From positions 60,392,870 to 60,456,869 of the forward strand of contig CM049307.1 in NCBI GenBank assembly GCA_026874595.1: DNA of 64,000 bases, read 5' to 3'. Within the stretch, counting starts at the first letter, position 1. The number at the start of each line of letters is the position of its first letter. The position numbers and the translations under genes are program-made. The notes beneath the pieces were generated by a model. The model had not been told where the DNA came from and made no database searches. It saw nothing but the letters and a program-made list of their open reading frames with translations. Positions 35,290-47,010 of the stretch are shown here, piece by piece. This DNA comes from Sipunculus nudus. Lineage: Eukaryota > Annelida > Sipuncula > Golfingiida > Sipunculidae.

Positions 35290-36174
35290 CACCCGTGTCA
35301 ATTTTAACCCCCCCCCCCCCCCAAACATTTTTTCGTGCGATATCTTGAAAACAGCAGAGTTAGCATCACGAAATTTTATGCAAAAAATTAGTCATCTGAA
35401 AAACTCGGCTTTTGATTATTTTTTGGCTAACTGCATTTTCTTAGATTTTATAGGGAAAAAGCTTTAAAAATCTTCTTCTCTAAAACTGTTCAGCCGAATT
35501 TGTTCAATATTTCACAAAAATGATTCCTGGAACAATCTCAAGTTTGTTCGAATGGTTTAGGTTCAGTGATTTTTGGCCAAGTAAGGGAAGTTGAACTTGG
35601 TCATCTGTCCAAAAGAGCATTCTAAAATTACAATCTCTGAAACGGTTGGAGTTATCATCACCAAATTTTATGCCAATGTTGGTCACACAAGTCATATCTG
35701 AAATTGAGATATTGGTGGCGCCACCTGCATCAGCCTTTTTTGTACCGGGGTCATCAGTGCCGGGATCATACTGACGGCTACAAAAAACTTCTTCTCTGAA
35801 ACCATATGGCTAAATTGTTTAATATCGCACAGAAATGATCCTAGGGTAGAACCTTCTGAAGTTTGTTCAAGTGCTCAGTCCAGTGACTTTTGGCTGAGTT
35901 ATGGGAAGCTGAATTTAGTCATATTCCATAACAGCCCAGTTTTGCTCGGTGGCTACAAAGATCTCAAAAACCACTTGGCCAAATTCTTAAATCTCACACA
36001 TTAATTATCTTTAAATGTTGATAATTCAAGTTTGTTCAAATGGTTTTGGTTCAGTGATTTTTGGCTGAGTTAAATGAAGCTTAACTTAGCCATTTTGCTG
36101 TATTTTCCCATCACAGGTATACAGCTCTCAGTGGGTATATAAAGACGGCTGTAAATGGATTATAAATAACTGGT
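35290..36174 (+). repeat. Repeat family B, left part, split by a LINE insertion
   Basis: After a C-run (about 35308-35323) the text follows the family B order seen at 56.7-58.4 kb: 'cattttcttagattttatag', 'aaaatcttcttctctaaaac', 'caagtttgttcgaatgg', the 36-44-palindrome module (35634-35725, exact palindrome at 35714), 'gaaaccatatggctaaattg', then 'ataaagacggctgtaaatgg' and 'attataaataactggt'. The family continues after the LINE at 40338 with 'atccctactcaacttaattc', as in the unbroken copies near 55480 and 58300. Confidence 0.85.
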
Positions 36175-39100
36175 GACCCTGTTTATCTAAATTTTTTAGG
36201 TTACTTTGCTATAAAGAGAAAATATTTGTTTATAATACTTGGGCTGTTACCTGATTTCCCAAATAGAAAAATGTATTAATATACCTGGACAATTTACACT
36301 TGTAAAGCGTATAGAAAGAAAATTTATATTCATATGTCAGATATAAGAATACTTACTTTAAATGTTAGAGGGATTGCAAATTATAACAAAAGAAGAGAGC
36401 TTTTTCATTGGTTAAATAACAGAACTGATCAGCTGATATTCCTACTAGAAACCCACAGTACTGGAAAGGATGAAGCGTTATGGCGAGCTGAGTGGGGAGG
36501 AAATCCTACAAGAAACCTACAGTACTGGAAAGGATGAAGCGTTATGGCGAGCAGAGTTGGGAGGAAAAATTGTGTTTGCTCACGGGGAATCAAATGCAGA
36601 GGAGTATGTCTGTTAATTAAAAATTCGGTAGGAGAAGAAATTCATGAAACCATAGTAGATGAAAATGGACGTTTTATTGTATGCGATATAACGTTAGGGG
36701 ATCATAGAGAAATTTTGTCATTATATATGGTCCGAAAAGTGATGATCCAATCTTCTTTAAAAATGTGATAGAAATAATTCAGATAATATCAAATGATAAA
36801 TGTATCATGGGAGGCGATTTTAATTTAGTTATGGACAACGAAAAGGATAAGTTTGGAAGTCAAAATATAACCCAGTCTATAGCTCGGTCTAGAGCCATAA
36901 TAAAGGAATGGTGTAATGGGTTCGAATTGACAGGTATTTGGAGGCATTATCATATTGATGAAAGAGAATATACATGGATCAGAAATAAACACTATAATAT
37001 TTGAAGTAGACTTGATCACTTCCTAGTTTCAAAATGTTTGACAAATTATATAGAACAAGCACAGTTTCAAAATAGTTATAGAAGCCATCATTTTTCTGTC
37101 CAAATCACACTTAAACTGACAGAAAATCCTCGCGGTCCTGGATTTTGAAAGTTCATTTGCTCTCTGTTAGATGACTCGAAATATATAAAAATAATTTTAA
37201 AAAATATACAGAGTGAAAAGATAATCCGCAGACGAAACCTGGTTTACTCTGGGATACCATTAAATATTCAGCACAGAAAAAAAGAGAAAGAATACAAAAG
37301 ATTAAGAATATTGAAAAAGAAATGATAAGTATGATACCAAGTTATACAATTGGCGTAAAAGAAGCTAAAACAAAATATGAAAATCTGAAAGAAAAAATTG
37401 AAGAATTAACAGAAAATAAAACTGCAGGAGCGATAATACGAAGTAAAGCGACTTGGTATGAGGAGGGGGAGAAACCATCAAAGTATTTTTAAATTTAGAA
37501 AAAAACTATAGTAAGAAACATATAACTAATTTAAAGGATGGTCAAGGCAACCAAACACGTGAACCAGCAGAAATTCTTGAGCGGATGAAACAATTTTATG
37601 AAAAACTTTATCGGGCTGACAGCATTTCGGAAGATCCTATTAAAAATGATATTGATATAGAAAAAATAACCCAAGAAACACAAGATTGGTGCGACAGAGA
37701 TATAACAGAGTCTGAAGTAACAGAAGTATTGAAAACATTCCATTCAAACAAATCTCCTGGAACAGATGGTCTCCCCATAGAATTTTATAACAAATTTTTT
37801 TGCCAGAGTTAAAATCGTTCTTTATGGACATGGTTCAACATAGTTTTAGCGTAGGACAGATATGTATACCTCGAAAACAGGGTATTATAACATGAATTCC
37901 AAAGACAGGAAAAGATATGCTCTTGTTTAAAAACTGGAGACCAATTTCATTGCTCAACATAGATCACAAAATAATTGCTAAATGCATTTCAAACTGATTA
38001 AAACTTACTTTGACAAATATTATTCATCAGGACCAAATTGGATTTATAGAAGGACGCTATATAGGAGAAAATATAAATAAAATAACATCAATAATGCACC
38101 TCGTCCAAACAAACAATAAACCCGCATACTTAATGACAGTCGACTTTGAAAAGGCTTTTGATTTTTTAGATATTGGGTACATCAGACAAGCTTTAACACC
38201 TTTCAATTTTGGCCCTAAAATTATCATTTGGATAAACACTCTATATACAGATATAACTTCGTGTTTTATAAATAATGGTTATTTTTCAACTTTCTTCAAA
38301 TTATCAAGAGGGGTCAGGCAAGTTGCCCCTTGTCGCCCTACCTCTTTATTATTGCAATTGGAATATAGGCTATGAAAATAAGAAAAAAAAAACGTAAATA
38401 TAAAAGGGTTTAGATTTTTTTATAAGGAGTATAAGATCATACAACACGCCGATGACGTGTTTATTCTTATCCGATGGGGAAACCTCGGTTAGAGCAGCAT
38501 TACAGAACTTTGAAGAATTTCAGAACATATCTGGATTAAAAATAAATAAAGAAAAAATTTAATTAAACCTCTTTCAAAAACATGTCTAAATGAAAAAGAT
38601 TAAATTAATCAGCTAGGACTAAAATGGACAGAAGAGCCTGTATCAGATTCAGGTATAACCATAACTACAAACTGGCAAAAATGGTTGACATAAATTATAA
38701 CAAGCAGATGGAAAAAAATTGATAGAATAATAAAACAGTGATCCCATCGCATATTAACACCTATAGGGAAAATAACACTGATAAAATCACAGATATTATC
38801 ATAATTAACTTACATAATGTCAGTCCTTCCCGGACCTACGAAACAATTTTATAAAATATTGTATTGAAAGCTTAATAATTAAGTTTGTTTGGGACGGGGG
38901 CACAAATAAAATAGGTAGAAAGATTTTATATAATTCTAAAGAGGCAGGAGGATTGGACATGATAAATATTGAATGCAAAAATATTGCCCTTAAAGTATAG
39001 CCTGGATAAAAAGACTTTGTTGGAGAGGAGTTAAAGCTTAAACAATAGAGTGATCTGGCTTTAACGAATTTAAGAAAGAATATAAAATATATCCTTGAAG

Positions 39101-40327
39101 GGAATATTGATGAAAAGGATACTTTATCTTTATCTGTTAAGTGCAGTCCGCTTGGGTAGAGATACTACGATGTTGGGCTGGATATATGTTCAAAAATGTA
39201 AATAATATTGAAGACATACTTGAGGAATCATTATGGTTTAATTCAAATATTAAAATTGATGAATGAGTGGTATGTAAAGAAAAGTTTGATACAGAGAGGA
39301 GTAACAAAGCTTAAACATCTCTTGTGTGAGAGCGGGCATAATTTAAGATGGTTGAAATATAATGAATTAAATGTAAAATACGGTTGTAAAATTAATTTTC
39401 TAGATTATCAAAGCTTAAAGAACGCCTTACCATTACCATGGAAGAAATGTATTACAGATAATATCGATTATGGTGAGGTAGAATCAGAGACAAGAAACAA
39501 ACTAGATTTTTGTAAACTGATTAAAAATAAAGATATGACCAAAACTGTTTATAGAAAGGTTTTACAGGATTTCAGTGAAAAACCTGAGAAAACGGTCAAA
39601 AGATGGATGTTAGAGTTAATGTCACAGAAGATGAGGTTTATAAAGGCTTTAAAAATTTATTCAGAACAACAATTGATAGTAAACTGTGATATTTCTAGTA
39701 CAGGATAATGCATAACTGCTTAGTTTTGAATTCCTTTCTCTTTTAGATCAATTTGGTGAATGATGCCTCTTGTACATTTTGTAAACAGGAAGAAGAGACT
39801 ATGAAACATATACTTTGGTTTTGCCCCAAAGTGAGCACAATATGGAACAAAATTAAAAATAATTTGTTTGAGGAAAACCGGCCACAAGTAAACAAATTAA
39901 GATTAAAGGAGGTTATTATGAATGATTACGGTTCACAAAGGGCAAACACTATTATTCTAACTGTTAAAAGATATATATATATGCATGTAGGTGTAAAGGT
40001 CAGTTGCCAGATTTTACAGAACTGGGTATATTTAGAACAGGTATATCATGTTGAAAGAAATATTGCAGGTAAAAACAAAAAAAATATATATTTACATTTA
40101 GAAAAATGGGGAAAATTTCTTAATCGATTTACAATCATTAAAGTAAACAGTACAAGCAGGAAATAAAAGCAAAACTGTTTGTTGAGTTAGTCCCTGTAAG
40201 TCTTTTGTGTTAGGCATGTATTGTGTAGGAAGCGTTTACTGTAATGTAACTTCACTACCTGTTTTGTGCTTTTGTATATTTTCGTGTATGTGGAATGTTT
40301 TTTTGTGAATAAATTCTTGTTAAAAAA
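36175..40327 (+). mobile_element. Non-LTR retrotransposon (L1/Tx1-like), one-ORF or 5'-truncated, dead
   Basis: The 4.15-kb insert is flanked by AATAACTGGT (36165-36174) and AATAATTGGT (40328-40337), a 10-bp target-site duplication with one mismatch. The 3' end is 'aataaattcttgtt' followed by a short A run. About 160 bases precede an apurinic-type endonuclease frame; no ORF1 gag-like protein is present. Order: endonuclease (36334-37140), linker, reverse transcriptase (37585-38560), and a C-terminal region with a zf-RVT-type Cys cluster (39753-39840). Clade assignment (L1/Tx1-like) is inferred from domain order and the zf-RVT end. Confidence 0.88.
36334..40166 (+). pseudogene. Broken endonuclease-reverse transcriptase ORF of the LINE
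   Basis: Endonuclease landmarks are ILTLNVRGI, LLETHS, GGDFNLVMDNEKD and SRLDHFLVS. The late motif reads RSHHFSV where Ser-Asp-His is usual. Reverse-transcriptase landmarks are NKSPGTDGLPIEFY, DQIGFIEGRYIGEN, TVDFEKAFDFLD, LSRGVRQVAP and QHADDVFIL; the catalytic Asp-Asp pair is intact, but the usual aromatic residue before it is His. C-terminal: CTFCKQEEETMKHILWFCP (zf-RVT). The frame is broken by a 64-bp tandem duplication (36441-36504 / 36505-36567) and by many stops and shifts, so no full protein is possible. Confidence 0.85.
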
Positions 40328-40426
40328 AATAATTGGTATCCCTACTCAACTTAATTCAAGATTTTGCCATCAGTGAGATGTATCTGTATTCTAATTTTGC
40401 ATTCAGTATGCATCTTTAGTAAATCT

Positions 40427-42345
40427 TAGCGAACCTATGAGCTAATGCGAAGGTGTGGCGGCGTCCGTCGTCTGTACGTTAACCCACACTGTCTCGAAAA
40501 CGATTGGAGCTATAGCATCATGAAATTTCATGCAAAAAAAATAGCCACCCGGAAAAATCGGCATTTTCTTAGATTTTATAGAGAAAAAGCTAAAAACCTA
40601 TAAAAATCTTCTCCTCCAAAACGGTCAAGCCAAATTGTTCAATATTTCACAGAAATAATCATTTATACCATCTCTCTCAAGTTTGTGCGAATGGTTCAAG
40701 TTTGGTGAATTTTGGCAGAGTTACAGGAAGCTGAACTTCATCATCTGTCCAAAAAAACATACTAAAATGACAGTCTCAGATACGGCCGGAGCTATCATCA
40801 CCAGATTTAATGCCAGTGTTGGTCACTTGAGTCATATATGAAATTCAGGTATTGATGGAGCCACCTGCATAGATTTTTTTGTACAGGGTCATTGGTCACC
40901 TTTACATTAACCCATAATTTCTCAGGAATAGCAGGAGCTGCCATCCCCAGATTTTATGCAATAATATGTCACATATCAAATATTGTGGGATTCAGCTTAT
41001 TTTTTGCATTTACTTAGATTTTATAGGGAAAAGCTAAAAAAAACCCTTCTTGTAAACGGTTCAGCCAAATTGTTCAGTATTTTACAGAAATTATCCCAGA
41101 GGCATGCCCTCTCATTTTTGTTCAAATGGTTTGCATTTGATTAATTTTAGCAGAGTTACACAAATTTGAACTTAAGTCATTTGGCAAAGTAAGCATACTG
41201 ACATAGTAATCTCAGAAATGACAGAAGCTAGCATTACATAGTATTGTGCAAATGTTGGTTACATGACTCATATTTGAAGTTGCAGATTTCGTGGTGCCAC
41301 CTACACTGGCCTGTTTTGTATGGGCAAAAGCCTCATAATTTTAGCCTCTTTCAGCTTAAAATGTTTAAGATGAAACTGTCAAGTTGAATCATTCAATTTT
41401 TCAAAAGAATTATCCTAAGGCATGGTTCTTTCAATCATATCAGAATAGATTGAGTTTGTTGATTTTTGGTTGAGTCGTGAAAAGCTTAAGTTGGTCTTAC
41501 GGCCATTATTATGTCTATTTCAAACTGAGGACTGCAATAGTGTTCTCCTACAAATTATTGTTTCAATTATTACTTCTGTAACATTGCATTAAAATTATTC
41601 TTAGGTGGCCTTTGTTTAAGTTTACTTGATTGATTTTTGGTAGAATTATTTGACCTTTAACAATGAAAGGACTGCATCTTTTATTATTCTGGATATTATG
41701 ATAAAAAATTTATGAATATGTCAACTTGAAAAAAAGCATTTTAGCCAAAGTCTTTCAGACTAAACAGATTTACCAACAGGCCAAGATTGTGTCTGTAATT
41801 TTAAATAGGTTGAGAAACTGCCAACTGTTTCAGATTTGGAAACAGATCAAGAGTTCATTCAGTGCAGGGTGATATAGGTCAGGAGTTCAATCAGTGCAGC
41901 CAAGCACAAGGCATGTAATCACCTCATGGGTGACATATGAACACCTCATGAGCACCATGTGATCACCTCATAGGTAGCATGTGATCACCTCATGAGTATC
42001 ATGTGATCACCTCATGTGTGTCATGCCCCTAGGGCTGCATGTGAAGCCAATCTGTGAGCTTATGCAATGCTGTGGCTAATATTTCAGATTTGGCTACAGG
42101 CCAAAGGTCAGTCTGGATCCATTTATAGCTTTATTTGCAGCAGACTGCAAACTGTATCAGATTAGGCAACAGGTCAAGATTTCACTCAGTGCAGCCAGGT
42201 ATAGGTCAGGAGTTTACTCAGTGCAGTAAGTGCATTCGATTTATAGCATTTGTGCCCTGTTTACGGACGGCCAGACGGCCGGACAGACAGCGGACAAAGA
42301 ATGATCGCTATAGCTCAGATGACTTTCAGTCAGCTGAGCTAAAAA
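40427..42345 (+). repeat. Repeat family B, long copy with terminal hairpin
   Basis: It starts TTAGCGAACCTATGAGC at 40427, then has the CGTC-rich stretch and 'gtacgttaaccc'. Successive diverged modules follow; palindrome variants are GATGGAGCCACC at about 40855 and CGTGGTGCCACC at about 41289. A region of 'gttcactcagtgcagccagg'-type minisatellite follows (41850-42220). The end is GGCCAGACGGCCGGAC, then a hairpin at 42311-42341 (TAGCTCAG / CTGAGCTA). Confidence 0.8.
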
Positions 42346-42419
42346 ATTGATACAAAACCTTCAATATCTTGATAATTAATTAATGGATTGTCATGAATCT
42401 TGCTTTGAATATTGACCAT

Positions 42420-43230
42420 GACTAGTTTGGTCAGTTCCTGAAAAGTGGTAGCGCCACCTTTTTTTTAACGAATATTTTTCTATTTTTCCTTTACTATAAA
42501 TTGACAACAATAATATCAGTTTCTCAGCTGTAAATACATCTAGTGTCCCAAATCCTGGTGTGTTTATTGATCACAAGTGGATGCTCCATAGTAATCACCC
42601 TGTCTATCTGTTTTTCTGTCTGTCTGTCCATCCGTCTATCCACACAATTTTGTTTCCAGATGGTATCTCCAGGTTGGATTGACACATGGATTTCAAACTT
42701 GACTTACATATGGCCCACCACTAAAGTAAGAACCTATATGATTTTTGGGTCACGAGGTCAAAGGTCAAGGTCACAGGATTCACTTATTCAAAAAGATTAT
42801 GGCTGCATTTTAAGCCAAGCTTTTCATCCCAAACTTTCCATCCTGAGCATTTAGCCAATTTGCAAGTATGGGGAGAGCATAAATGAATTTGGGGTCACAA
42901 GATCAAAGGTCAAGGTCACAGGGGCCATCTGTTCTCAAATTAGTATCCGGATGATAACATATTGGTTTCAAACTTTACTTATATATGGCTCACCTCTAAA
43001 GAAAGACACGTTTCGATTTTGGGGTCCAACGGTCAAAGGTTAAGGTCACAGAACCCATTTCTTTATAAAAAGAATGTGTACGCATTTCAAGCCAACCTTT
43101 TCATCACAAACCTTCCATCTTCAAGATATTGCTAACCTGCCAATAGGGGAAGATTCTATTTGATTTTGGGGTCTTAGAGACAAAGGTCAAGGTCACAGGG
43201 CCCATCCATTAACAAATTAGTTTATGGGTG
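42420..43230 (+). repeat. Repeat family E: units carrying AGGTCA half-site clusters
   Basis: Four diverged ~140-bp units contain 'ggtttcaaactttacttata' or variants, 'gcatttcaagccaac', and a cluster like GGTCAAAGGTCAAGGTCACA (42752, 42903, 43028, 43176). A related pair lies at 44240-44530. Reading frames across this block are repeat shadows. Confidence 0.75.
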
Positions 43231-44235
43231 ACTAGCTTATAAACCCGGTGTACCGGGCTTTTTACCGCGGTTTCGGAGATATATTTACTGAGATATTGAA
43301 TGTTGGCTCATTTTTATTATAAAAGTTAAAAGAAAATATAGATTTTTAGTTAGATACTCTCTTAATACGATATGTACAAATAATTTTTAATGTTATTTTG
43401 TGGCGCTGTGCTCGCGGAAAAAATCATATCCCGGTATGTTTACTTTAAAGACCTGGTCAGTGATGGTTTACTTTGCGAACCGGAATGAGACGCGGAGGCA
43501 TACTGTGTTTCGTTGATATTTGACTGGTTTCTATCGTTGGACGTATAAAGGATAGGTTGATGTGAGGAACACATTAAAGATTAATTAAATGTACGTTGCA
43601 AGGAAACTGTTCCTGAAGAAGGAAACAGAAATATGCATACATCGTAAGTAGCAGATGCGGACCCAGCGGGACTCCATGCAACAGGCCCGTATCCCATTTT
43701 CAGCCACCACAACCTTTTTTCATCGTATCAGACAAATTTTGAGGCCTGAAACCCCCGACACCACCCCAGCCCTGTTCCTGAAATTGGGACCTTGAATTAG
43801 GTTTTGTCATTAATCCTCCTGGGTTGAACTCTCCTTTCATAAAGCGAGAAACATGTGTTTTTTCTCTTTTACTGGCCACACACGTGGGTCAAATCCCTCA
43901 CTGAAAACAAGCGTTATTCATATGAACAATAGTCCTTAGTGTTAGAGGTTAAGTGACCACGATGCACGTATTCCGGTGATTGCCGAAGGCAGTACGGCTG
44001 TGCTCGGTAAAAATGCGGAAAAAATCCTTCAAAATTATATGTATATTAAAAGATATTTATTTTCATATCGCCTATGTCACTGCGGGGATTATAACCTTTG
44101 AAATGATGTATGGCACAATATTGTACACAACGCGGTTTTAGAGAACACTGCGAACAAACGTGAACCGAATTCCTTTTATAAGTATTAGATAATTCTGCTT
44201 TGGATTGACAGAGTTGCTTTAAACATGATTTATTA
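43231..44235. other. No gene recognised
   Basis: Slightly GC-richer unique-looking sequence. A small hairpin, CCCGGT-gt-ACCGGG, lies near 43238-43251. No exon with recognisable protein content. Confidence 0.4.
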
Positions 44236-44239
44236 ATGA

Positions 44240-45340
44240 CCCACCAAATTAGTGAATTCATTTTGATTTTCAGGGTCCAGAGATCAAAGTTGAAGGTCAC
44301 AGGAGCCACATCTTTAAAAAGATTGTGGATGCACTGTAAATCAAACTTTTCATCCCAAACTTTCCATCTTTCACACATGGTTTATTTGCCCAAAGTGAGG
44401 AATTCTGTAGATTTTGAGGTTACCTGGTCAGAGTTCAAGGTCACTTTTGTGATTGTTACAATAATCTAAATATAAGTTCTAAGATTTTTGGTCACAAGGT
44501 CAGTGGTTAAGGTCATAGGACCGTCATTCTGAAAAATTTCTTTAAAAATATCCTTAGACAAATTCAGCTGAGCGCCGAGACCCCTGGGACCCTAGTTTCC
44601 TGTAACTGCTGTAGATTTAATTTTCAAAGCATGTTTTTATAAGCATTTCGTCTGTTAACATCAAAAATTTGAAACCAGTTAATCAAAAACTGAAGATTTT
44701 ATTCAAGTTTTCAAGCACCATGTCAAGTATTGTTTACATCAAGCTAGTGTTATGCAGTTTGCTAGAGCTCCGCTCTCCAGCTTCCAAGGCCAGCTTTCAG
44801 CTCCCAGAATTTAGCATACAGTTAGATGTCCCCAAAATCCCCTACCAAACCAAGAATTTGGTCACTTGTACTTAATTCCTTCGAGATATTAAGGAAAAAC
44901 TTCAATTTTTCATTAAAATCCCATTTTTACACGTCAAGACTGAATAATATCAAAACCACTGATCTGACTTATATTTTATATTTTCTATATACATTCGCCA
45001 TGCACATGCCAGAAATAATGTCAGTAATGCATAATTGTTTTAAGTTACGGGCCCAAACATAATGCACTTTGTAATAAAAAATCAAGAAATATATTTACTC
45101 CGTTAATATGAGAATATTTTTTTTCAGGGATATAACATTATTTAATTGAAGATTCAATTGTATACCCAAAATAAGTTCTGAATTTTTAAAATTTTATAAG
45201 TTATTAGCATAAAAATAAAATCAGTACCTTAAATTTTGACCATGGCACGTATGTTTCTTGTGAGCACTGCTGATATAATTTTCATATCATGCACACATAT
45301 ATATAAGGATTTCAGCTTGGTAGTTTTTAAAGCTGAAAGA
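44240..45340. repeat. More family E units, then an inverted copy of the 11-kb repeat body
   Basis: 44240-44530 has three AGGTCA-type clusters in family E context. 44790-45330 is the reverse complement of the 10960-11460 body: 'gatgtccccaaaatcccc', 'aatttggtcacttgtact', 'ttcgagatattaaggaaaaa', 'atatcaaaaccactgatc'. No coding sequence is supported. Confidence 0.65.
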
Positions 45341-46145
45341 AATTGGCCAAAAACTGTAGCTTTTATTAAAATTTTTATGAGACCATGTCAGACCCAGGCT
45401 CTTCCCAGCCCCTCTTCAGTCACTTTTATGTCATCAGGCAAATTATGCACGCTTGAGGTGGGGCATATACTTGGCATCCAGGCAGTTTATGGCTGGCCAC
45501 GGTTGATCCAGGTGTCCAACCCAACTCATCTAGTAAATGTTTTAATTGACCAACGGCATTACAATAAACAATAAATTAATATATTTTAATGGTTTTAATT
45601 ACAAATTAAAGAAAAATTAAAAGAAAAGGAATTTGATGGTTGAGGAGTAACAGGAAATTACCTTGCAATGCTAATGTTGTAAGAATCATGTATGGATGGA
45701 TGAAAATGTGTTCCAAATAACACCATGCGGTCACCTATGTTTTTTTTAATTAAAATTTTAATAATAAAAGAAATAATTTAATTATTTTTCATTACTAACC
45801 ATTACGGATCATATAAAGGAAATTAATGATATAAAAAGATGCAGTTGATAATATTAATCTTGATTCTTACTAGTGTGTAGATTGATGTGAAAGTAGTTTG
45901 AAGTGAATATATTAGTTATATGTTTTTAATATAAATAAAAGCCATTAAACCAGGTACTAATGATCATTATTTAAATTTGTGAATTTTGTATATTCTGGAT
46001 TCTCAACACCTTTGTTTGGCTGAAACTGAATAAATACCAGACATTGTGCGAATACTTTTCAAATGTATTTGAATACTTCATAATTTCAGGCATAAGAATA
46101 GGAAAACCGGTAAAAATGATAGTATTTGAATACAAATGGAAATGT
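45341..46145. other. AT-rich interval, nothing recognised
   Basis: No repeat copy, exon or RNA gene was identified. Confidence 0.4.
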
Positions 46146-46149
46146 TTTC

Positions 46150-47010
46150 AAAATGTATTAATGAAATCATGCGGTCATCTGTTAACAGGGCACAAATCGT
46201 AACCACTGGACCTTGAATCTTTTTACTTGACATCCAGGGAGGCCCATGAAAAAATTTCCTTGAAAACCTGAAATTAAGACTCTTTTTCCCATATCCTCCG
46301 AGTTATGGGGCTCAGAAATACCCCCAAGGATAATAGAAAATTTGATACAAAAGCTCAAGTAACAGAACAATTAATGCATTGATCACCATGATTCCTTCAA
46401 TGGATATTGATCATGGAATGTTTGATCAGTTTCTGCAGACTGGTGGCGCCACCGGTATTTTTTTCGATTTTTAACGATTTTTTTTTATGATTATGAGACC
46501 TTTAAAGATGTGGTCATCTGTTAACAAAGCACAAATCATAATGACTGGACCTAGAATCTTGTATTATGACATGCAGGGAGGCCCATGAAAAGACTCCTTT
46601 GAAACCTGGAATCAGGTCTCTGTCACCCATATTCTTTATGCTATTGGGCTCAGAAGTAACCCCCCCCCCCCACCGATTAATGGAAAATTTTGATGCAAAA
46701 GATCAAGTATCTGAACAACTAATGCATTGATCACCATGATTCTTTGCATGGATATAGGTCCTCAAAAGTTCTCCCCAGAAACCTGAAATTGGGTCACTGT
46801 GACCTATATTCTCAGAGTTTTGGAGTTATGTTTTATCACCCCAGATATAATGCAAGATACACACAAAATGCAAGAGTCCTCAGGAAAGGGTGGCAGGATA
46901 GTCATCAAATTTGGTGTGCTTTTGGGTCTTGATGTACTTGAGCTAATATGCATGAACGATGATGCCACCTACATTATCTTATTAGTTGCCCAGCAAGGAC
47001 ATATTGAGCG
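46150..47010 (+). repeat. Repeat family C, second array
   Basis: Two units match 25.5-27.2 kb, with an exact palindrome at 46442-46453, a C-run at about 46660-46669, and the shared tail 'cctgaaattgggtcactgtg' through 'gatgccacctacattatctt' (46780-46983). Confidence 0.8.

Noticed and set aside
43238-43251. Short hairpin CCCGGT-gt-ACCGGG
   Set aside because: Too short and isolated; no second copy seen, so chance is a fair explanation.
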